NCBI GenBank assembly: GCA_017960065.1
Contig: JAGCZK010000222.1
Location: 1 to 8,941 of the forward strand
From: Paludibacteraceae bacterium
GTDB taxonomy: Bacteria > Bacteroidota > Bacteroidia > Bacteroidales > Paludibacteraceae
DNA: 8,941 nucleotides
Reading direction: 5' to 3'
How positions within the stretch are numbered: position 1 is the first letter of the stretch; each line of letters starts with the position of its first letter. Shown in pieces: positions 4,761-8,941 of the stretch. Position numbers and translations under genes: made by a program. The notes beneath the pieces are model-generated. The model did no database searches, was not told the origin of the DNA, and saw nothing but the letters and a program-made list of their open reading frames with translations.

Positions 4761-6563
4761 ATGAAAAGAGCGATCACAGCCGCCGTATTGGCTTTGAGCA
4801 CCTTGGCTTCGGCCCAAACCGTTATCACCATTGGCGACGAGGCCGTTTCGAAGGAAGAGTTCGAGTACTATTACCACAAAAACAACCACAACTTGAGCGA
4901 AGAGCAGTTGTCGGCAGAAGCGTACGCCCAACTGTTTGTCAACTTCAAGTTGAAGGTAAAAGCCGCTTACGATGCCAAATACGACACGGTCCGCTCCTTT
5001 CAGGATGAGTTTAACGGCTACCGCGAGCAACTGGCCGACCAGTATCTGGGCGAGCCGGAGTTGAAAAAAGCCCTCGTACAGGAGGCGCTCGACCACCTCA
5101 AGGAAGACCTGGAGGTCAGCCACATCCTCATCCGCTGCGTCGGCACGTCGGACACGTTGGCCGCCTACCAGCGGGCATTGGAGCTGCGCGAAAAACTGAC
5201 TCCCGAAAACTTTAACGAGATGGCCGCCCAATACTCGGAAGACCCGACCGCCTCGGTCAACAAAGGCCACCTGCGCTACATCACCGGCATGTCGCTGATT
5301 TATGCCTTCGAGCATGCTGCCTACAACACACCGGCCGGCACCATTTCGATGCCCGTGCGCACGCCCTACGGCTACCACCTGATTTACGTGTCGGACCGCC
5401 GGCCCGCCGTTGGCGAAATCCAGCTGTCGGCCATTGTGGTGCGCCGTCCGCAAGTGCCCGAAGACGAGCCGAAGGCCAAAGCCCGGATTGACAGCCTCTA
5501 TCAAGTGGCGCTGAAAGGCGAACGCTCGTTTGACGACCTGATTAACGCCTACTCCGAAGACCCCAACCTGCAGCAAAACGGCGGCCGGCTGCCCTGGCTC
5601 GGTCTGGGACGCGTCGAGCCCGAAGTCGAAGACCAGCTGTTCGGTCTGAAAAACATCGGTGACATCACCGCTCCCATCGACATGCGGTTTGGCTGGTTCA
5701 TCTTCCGCCTCGAAGACCGGCGTCAGATGACCGACCGCGAAGGCATCGAACAAGCCATCGAAGCGCGTATCCAGATGGACGAACGCCGTTTGTTGCTGCA
5801 AAACGCCTTTATCAACCGCCTCAAGCGCGAATACCGGTTCGAACGCTTCACCGACAGGGGCGACACGCTGGCGCACTTTGCCGATGTTTGGGTCACCGAG
5901 CAGGACTTGAGTTTGAATCCTGGCGAATTTGCCTCGTCAAAAGAAGCCCTTATTGAGGAGAAACTGGTGGCGTACGAGCGGGCTCATTTGGAAGACAAAT
6001 ACCCCGAATTCGGATTTCTGATGCAGGAATACCGCGACGGCATCCTGCTGTTCAACATCAGCAACGAGCTGGTATGGAACAAAGCGGCCAACGACGAAGC
6101 CGGCCTCAACGAGTACTTCCGCAGCCATCAGAAAAACTACCCCCTGAGCGAGCCCCGCTACAAAGGGTGCGTGGTCCGCTGCCGTTCGGTGATGACCTGC
6201 GAAGCGGCCAAGAAAATTGCCAAGCGCACCGAAGCCGCCTCGCTCCGCCGCACCCTGCTGGCCGAGTTCAATTCCGAAAACCTGACCAACCTGCAAGTCA
6301 CCGAAGGCATCTTTAAGAAGGGCGACAACGCCGACGTGGACGCACTGGTGTTCAAAACCGGCCAGACGCCCCAAGACCAGGAGTATCCCGAAGTGTTTGT
6401 CAGCGGCAAGCTGCTCAAGAAGTACTACGAAGACTACACCGAAATCCGCGGAACGGTCATCAACGACTACCAAGACTACCTCGAAGCCCAATGGATCGAG
6501 TCGTTGAAAAAGCGTTATCCGACAGTCATCAACAAAGACGTACTTAAAACCATCCGTCCATGA
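4761..6563 (+). CDS. Periplasmic PpiC/parvulin-type peptidyl-prolyl isomerase with two parvulin domains (600 aa)
   Basis: This is a predicted exported foldase. A signal peptide occupies about residues 1-19, with cleavage likely after ASA. A SurA-like N-terminal helical region follows, then parvulin domain 1 (about 118-213) and parvulin domain 2 (about 219-320), and a long alpha-helical C-terminal part (about 330-600) that I cannot assign. Domain 1 keeps the two parvulin hallmark histidines (His121 in SHILI and His206 in YGYHLI). Domain 2 has Ala224 and Phe313 at those places and is probably a non-catalytic, substrate-binding copy. At 600 residues it is longer than E. coli SurA, about 430. It lies 9 bases after guaB and its stop overlaps the next start (ATGA, 6560-6563). 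The expected role is folding of outer-membrane or secreted proteins in the periplasm; the substrates are unknown. Confidence 0.9.
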   Translation: MKRAITAAVLALSTLASAQTVITIGDEAVSKEEFEYYYHKNNHNLSEEQLSAEAYAQLFVNFKLKVKAAYDAKYDTVRSFQDEFNGYREQLADQYLGEPELKKALVQEALDHLKEDLEVSHILIRCVGTSDTLAAYQRALELREKLTPENFNEMAAQYSEDPTASVNKGHLRYITGMSLIYAFEHAAYNTPAGTISMPVRTPYGYHLIYVSDRRPAVGEIQLSAIVVRRPQVPEDEPKAKARIDSLYQVALKGERSFDDLINAYSEDPNLQQNGGRLPWLGLGRVEPEVEDQLFGLKNIGDITAPIDMRFGWFIFRLEDRRQMTDREGIEQAIEARIQMDERRLLLQNAFINRLKREYRFERFTDRGDTLAHFADVWVTEQDLSLNPGEFASSKEALIEEKLVAYERAHLEDKYPEFGFLMQEYRDGILLFNISNELVWNKAANDEAGLNEYFRSHQKNYPLSEPRYKGCVVRCRSVMTCEAAKKIAKRTEAASLRRTLLAEFNSENLTNLQVTEGIFKKGDNADVDALVFKTGQTPQDQEYPEVFVSGKLLKKYYEDYTEIRGTVINDYQDYLEAQWIESLKKRYPTVINKDVLKTIRP

Positions 6564-7429
6564 CCTCTGTTTTACGCTACGGACTCATCGTGTTGTGGGT
6601 ACTGACCAACCATTTCGCCTGCGACCGCATAAAAATGGAGATGGACCGCCAGCCCGTCATGGAGCTCAACGGCAAAGTCCTGTACAAAGACCACATCGAA
6701 AGCATCCTGCCTTCGGGACTCAGTACGGAAGACAGCCTGTCTTTTGTCGAGAACTACAAGCGGCAATGGGCCATCACGCAACTGATGTACGACAAGGCCG
6801 CCACCAACATCGGCTCGACGCAGGAAATTGACGAACTCACCGAAATCTACCGCAAAGAGCTGCTGATCAATGCGTACGAGCAGCAGCTGATCGGTCAGAT
6901 CAGCGACAAGGTGTCGGACGATTCGGTTTTCCATTTCTACGAATTGGAAAAAGGGCATTTCAAGTTGGACGAGGCCTTGTACAAAGGCATCTACATCAAA
7001 CTGACCACGACGGCTCCCGACCAGTCGCAACTGTCGAAATGGCTGTCCGACCCCAACGACGAAAACCTCGAGAACATCATGCACTACTGCACCAAATACG
7101 CGGTATTCTACGACTTCTTTACCGAAGACTGGATCCGCCACTCGAAGGTGATGGCCTTTCTACCCCAACCCATCGACGCGCACGACCCCGCCCTGCTGGG
7201 CGGCACCGTCGTACAGCAAACCGACGAATACAGCTATTACCTGCACCTGACCGACATCATTGCGGCCGGCCAACCCGAGCCTTACGAGCACATCAAAAAC
7301 GAGTTGCGCCAAATCATACAAAACCGCCAACGGGTCGGCTACCTGCAAAAGTTCAAGGAGGAGTTGTACGAAAACGCCGTTAACAGCAAGCAAATCGTGT
7401 TTTACAACGAAAACAGCACGCAACCATGA
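6560..7429 (+). CDS. SurA/PpiC-related lipoprotein lacking a recognisable parvulin active site (289 aa)
   Basis: The N-terminus has a hydrophobic stretch (about 5-20) ending H-F-A-Cys21 followed by Asp, a loose lipobox, so it is probably membrane-anchored in the periplasm. Residues about 30-135 resemble a SurA N-terminal helical domain (an N-G-K-V-L-Y-K-D start, then helices). Residues about 138-235 sit where a parvulin domain should be (YKGIYIKLT at 141-149 as first strand, a YYLHLTDI strand at 226-233), but neither hallmark histidine is present. Residues 240-282 form a final helix and strand typical of this group. It is probably a chaperone or adaptor with a decayed isomerase domain rather than an enzyme. 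It overlaps both neighbours by 4 nt (ATGA), implying coupled translation with the two double-parvulin proteins and suggesting that the three work together. The family link is moderately sure; the role is inferred. Confidence 0.75.
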   Translation: MTSVLRYGLIVLWVLTNHFACDRIKMEMDRQPVMELNGKVLYKDHIESILPSGLSTEDSLSFVENYKRQWAITQLMYDKAATNIGSTQEIDELTEIYRKELLINAYEQQLIGQISDKVSDDSVFHFYELEKGHFKLDEALYKGIYIKLTTTAPDQSQLSKWLSDPNDENLENIMHYCTKYAVFYDFFTEDWIRHSKVMAFLPQPIDAHDPALLGGTVVQQTDEYSYYLHLTDIIAAGQPEPYEHIKNELRQIIQNRQRVGYLQKFKEELYENAVNSKQIVFYNENSTQP

Positions 7430-8775
7430 AAAAAAGACTCTATCTCTGCCTGACGCTGCTTAGTGCCGTTTTGGGACTTGGCGCCAAAAACCAGGTCATC
7501 GACCAGGTGGTTTGGATTGTCGGCAACGAGCCCATTCTCAAATCGGACATCGAAACCGAAATCATCCGGCGCCGCTACGAAAACGAACGGATTGAGGGCG
7601 ACCCGTATTGCGTTATCCCGGAGCAAATCGCGCTTCAAAAGCTGTTTATCGCCCAAGCCAAACTCGACTCGCTGACGGTCAACCCCAACACGGTGAGCCA
7701 GCAGGTCGAGACTCGTATCCGCTACTTCATCCAGCGCATCGGCTCGAAAGAAAAAGTGGAGGAATACTTTGGCAAACCGATGGCCAAAATCCGCGAAACC
7801 CTGCAAAAAACCATCGAAGACCAGATGCTGACCCAAGAAATGCAGCAGTCGATTGTCGGCGGGGTGAAAACCACACCGGCCGACGTGCGCCATTTTTACG
7901 AAAAAATCGCCAAAGACAGCATCCCCAACATTCCCGAACAGGTCGAAGTGCAGATTCTGACGTTCAGCCCCGAGCCCTCGGCCGCCGAGCAGGAACGGGT
8001 CAAAAGCCAGCTGCGCGACTTCCGCGAAAAGATCGAATCCGAAGAATACCAGTTCTCTACCTTGGCGATTCTGTATTCCGAAGACCGCGGCTCGGCCCTG
8101 CAGGGGGGCGAACTGGGGTTCATGACCCGGGGCAAACTCGTGCCCGAATTCGCCAACACGGCCTTCTCGCTCTACGACCCGAAAAAGGTGTCGCGCATTG
8201 TCGAAACCGAATTCGGCTACCACATCATCCAGCTCATTGAACGCAAGAACGACCAGGTCAACTGCCGTCACATCCTGCTGATTCCGAAAATCGAGGCCAA
8301 GCAGAAGGAAGCGGCCTCGCTCCGGCTCGACAGCATCGCCAACGATATCCGAAACGGCAAGTTCTCGTTCGACAACGCCGCCCGCCTCCTTTCGGAAGAC
8401 ATCAACACCCGCCAGAACGACGGGCTGATGATCAACCCGAACGACGGCTCGACCAAATTTGAGCTGCAGCAACTGCCTGCCGAAGTGGCCAAAGCGGTTT
8501 ACGCCATGCAGGTCGGCGAGATTTCGAAACCCTTCCTGCACCACAACGACAAGGGCAAGGAGGTCATTTCCATCGTCAAGCTGAAATCGCGCACGCCGGC
8601 ACACCTGGCCAACCCGAACGACGATTTTCAGGTATTGAAAGACATGGTCACCATGTACAAGAACAAGGAGTTGATCGAACAGTGGATCAAGGAAAAACAA
8701 CAATCCACCTACATCCACATCGACCCCGAATACTGCGACTGTGAATTCACCTACCCGAACTGGGGCAAAAAATAA
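7426..8775 (+). CDS. surA: SurA-like periplasmic chaperone/peptidyl-prolyl isomerase (449 aa)
   Basis: SurA escorts unfolded outer-membrane proteins across the periplasm. A signal peptide covers about residues 1-20 (Lys-Lys-Arg, hydrophobic core, GLGA). The SurA N-terminal domain begins with a V-I-D-Q-V-V-W-I-V-G-N-E-P-I-L-K-S-D strand and helix at 24-41 and runs to about 165. Parvulin domain 1 is about 171-274 and domain 2 about 278-390, followed by a C-terminal helix and strand. This is the classic SurA order and the usual length. In domain 1 the first hallmark position is Gln176 while His266 is kept (FGYHII). In domain 2 His282 is kept (RHILL) but the second is lost (Val380 region), so activity of either copy is uncertain. 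It overlaps the preceding gene by ATGA and precedes the OstA-like gene by 2 bases. The symbol follows architecture; orthology to proteobacterial SurA is inferred. Confidence 0.9.
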   Translation: MKKRLYLCLTLLSAVLGLGAKNQVIDQVVWIVGNEPILKSDIETEIIRRRYENERIEGDPYCVIPEQIALQKLFIAQAKLDSLTVNPNTVSQQVETRIRYFIQRIGSKEKVEEYFGKPMAKIRETLQKTIEDQMLTQEMQQSIVGGVKTTPADVRHFYEKIAKDSIPNIPEQVEVQILTFSPEPSAAEQERVKSQLRDFREKIESEEYQFSTLAILYSEDRGSALQGGELGFMTRGKLVPEFANTAFSLYDPKKVSRIVETEFGYHIIQLIERKNDQVNCRHILLIPKIEAKQKEAASLRLDSIANDIRNGKFSFDNAARLLSEDINTRQNDGLMINPNDGSTKFELQQLPAEVAKAVYAMQVGEISKPFLHHNDKGKEVISIVKLKSRTPAHLANPNDDFQVLKDMVTMYKNKELIEQWIKEKQQSTYIHIDPEYCDCEFTYPNWGKK

Positions 8776-8777
8776 GC

Positions 8778-8941
8778 ATGAAACGGCATAGTTCCCTTCT
8801 CGGCCTTCTGATATGCTGCGGTGTGTTTCTGCATGCCGCCCCCACCATGGTTTACCTCGAGCACAGCGAAACCCTGTCGTTCGACGACGAGCGCAAGCCG
8901 GGCTGCCAGATCCTGAAGGGGAACGTGCGTTTTCGGCACGA
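8778..8941 (+). CDS. OstA/LptA-like protein, N-terminal 54 residues (partial, runs off the window)
   Basis: The ATG at 8778 follows the surA stop by 2 bases. A signal peptide is clear: Met-Lys-Arg, hydrophobic core, HAA with cleavage before about Pro22. The mature start reads VYLEHSETLSFD and then ILKGNVRFRH, the pattern of the OstA-like N-terminal domain found in LPS transport proteins (LptA, LptD N-domain) and in Bacteroidota OstA-like proteins. The remainder, including any C-terminal barrel or repeats, is outside the window, so LptA cannot be told from a larger OstA protein. Its position at the end of a foldase operon fits outer-membrane assembly. Confidence 0.8.
   Translation, partial: MKRHSSLLGLLICCGVFLHAAPTMVYLEHSETLSFDDERKPGCQILKGNVRFRH

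Overview
The window looks like chromosomal DNA from a moderately GC-rich member of the order Bacteroidales (Bacteroidota). This rests on the A-rich gene starts without Shine-Dalgarno sequences, three matches to the Bacteroidota -7 promoter element TAnnTTTG at plausible positions, and the gene order guaB, PpiC-type foldase, small foldase-like lipoprotein, surA, OstA-like protein. I cannot fix the genus. I saw no tRNA, rRNA, CRISPR array or insertion sequence.

Layout. Positions 1-282 (+) hold the C-terminal end of ribonuclease Z. It converges, across 29 bases with no clear terminator, on a three-gene minus-strand cluster (2342 down to 312). That cluster encodes a 299-residue predicted lipoprotein, a 210-residue PflA/NrdG-like radical SAM enzyme, and a 163-residue predicted lipoprotein. 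The two lipoproteins share an 82-residue ungapped N-terminal module: a basic helix, a C-x5-C-x3-C-x2-C cysteine cluster, then a hydrophobic segment ending in a lipobox-like Cys82. After Cys82 they have unrelated tails. Upstream on the same strand is trmO (2434-3111), which is divergent from guaB across a 164-base region carrying both promoters and an 18-bp perfect palindrome.

From 3276 to the window end runs a tight plus-strand operon: guaB (IMP dehydrogenase), a 600-residue periplasmic double-parvulin foldase, a 289-residue lipoprotein with a SurA-like fold but no recognisable catalytic parvulin site, a SurA-like double-parvulin chaperone, and the start of an OstA/LptA-like protein. The junctions are 9 nt, two ATGA overlaps and 2 nt. 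Apart from guaB the operon points to outer-membrane protein folding and LPS transport; guaB supplies guanine nucleotides and is the odd member.

The best candidate for something undescribed is the radical SAM enzyme sandwiched between two proteins with the same Cys-rich leader and different exported tails. The leader is held at the protein level while its third codon positions have been reshuffled, and both copies have the same 10-mer just upstream. A maturation or modification system acting on leader-tagged lipoproteins is a reasonable hypothesis, but it is inference only.
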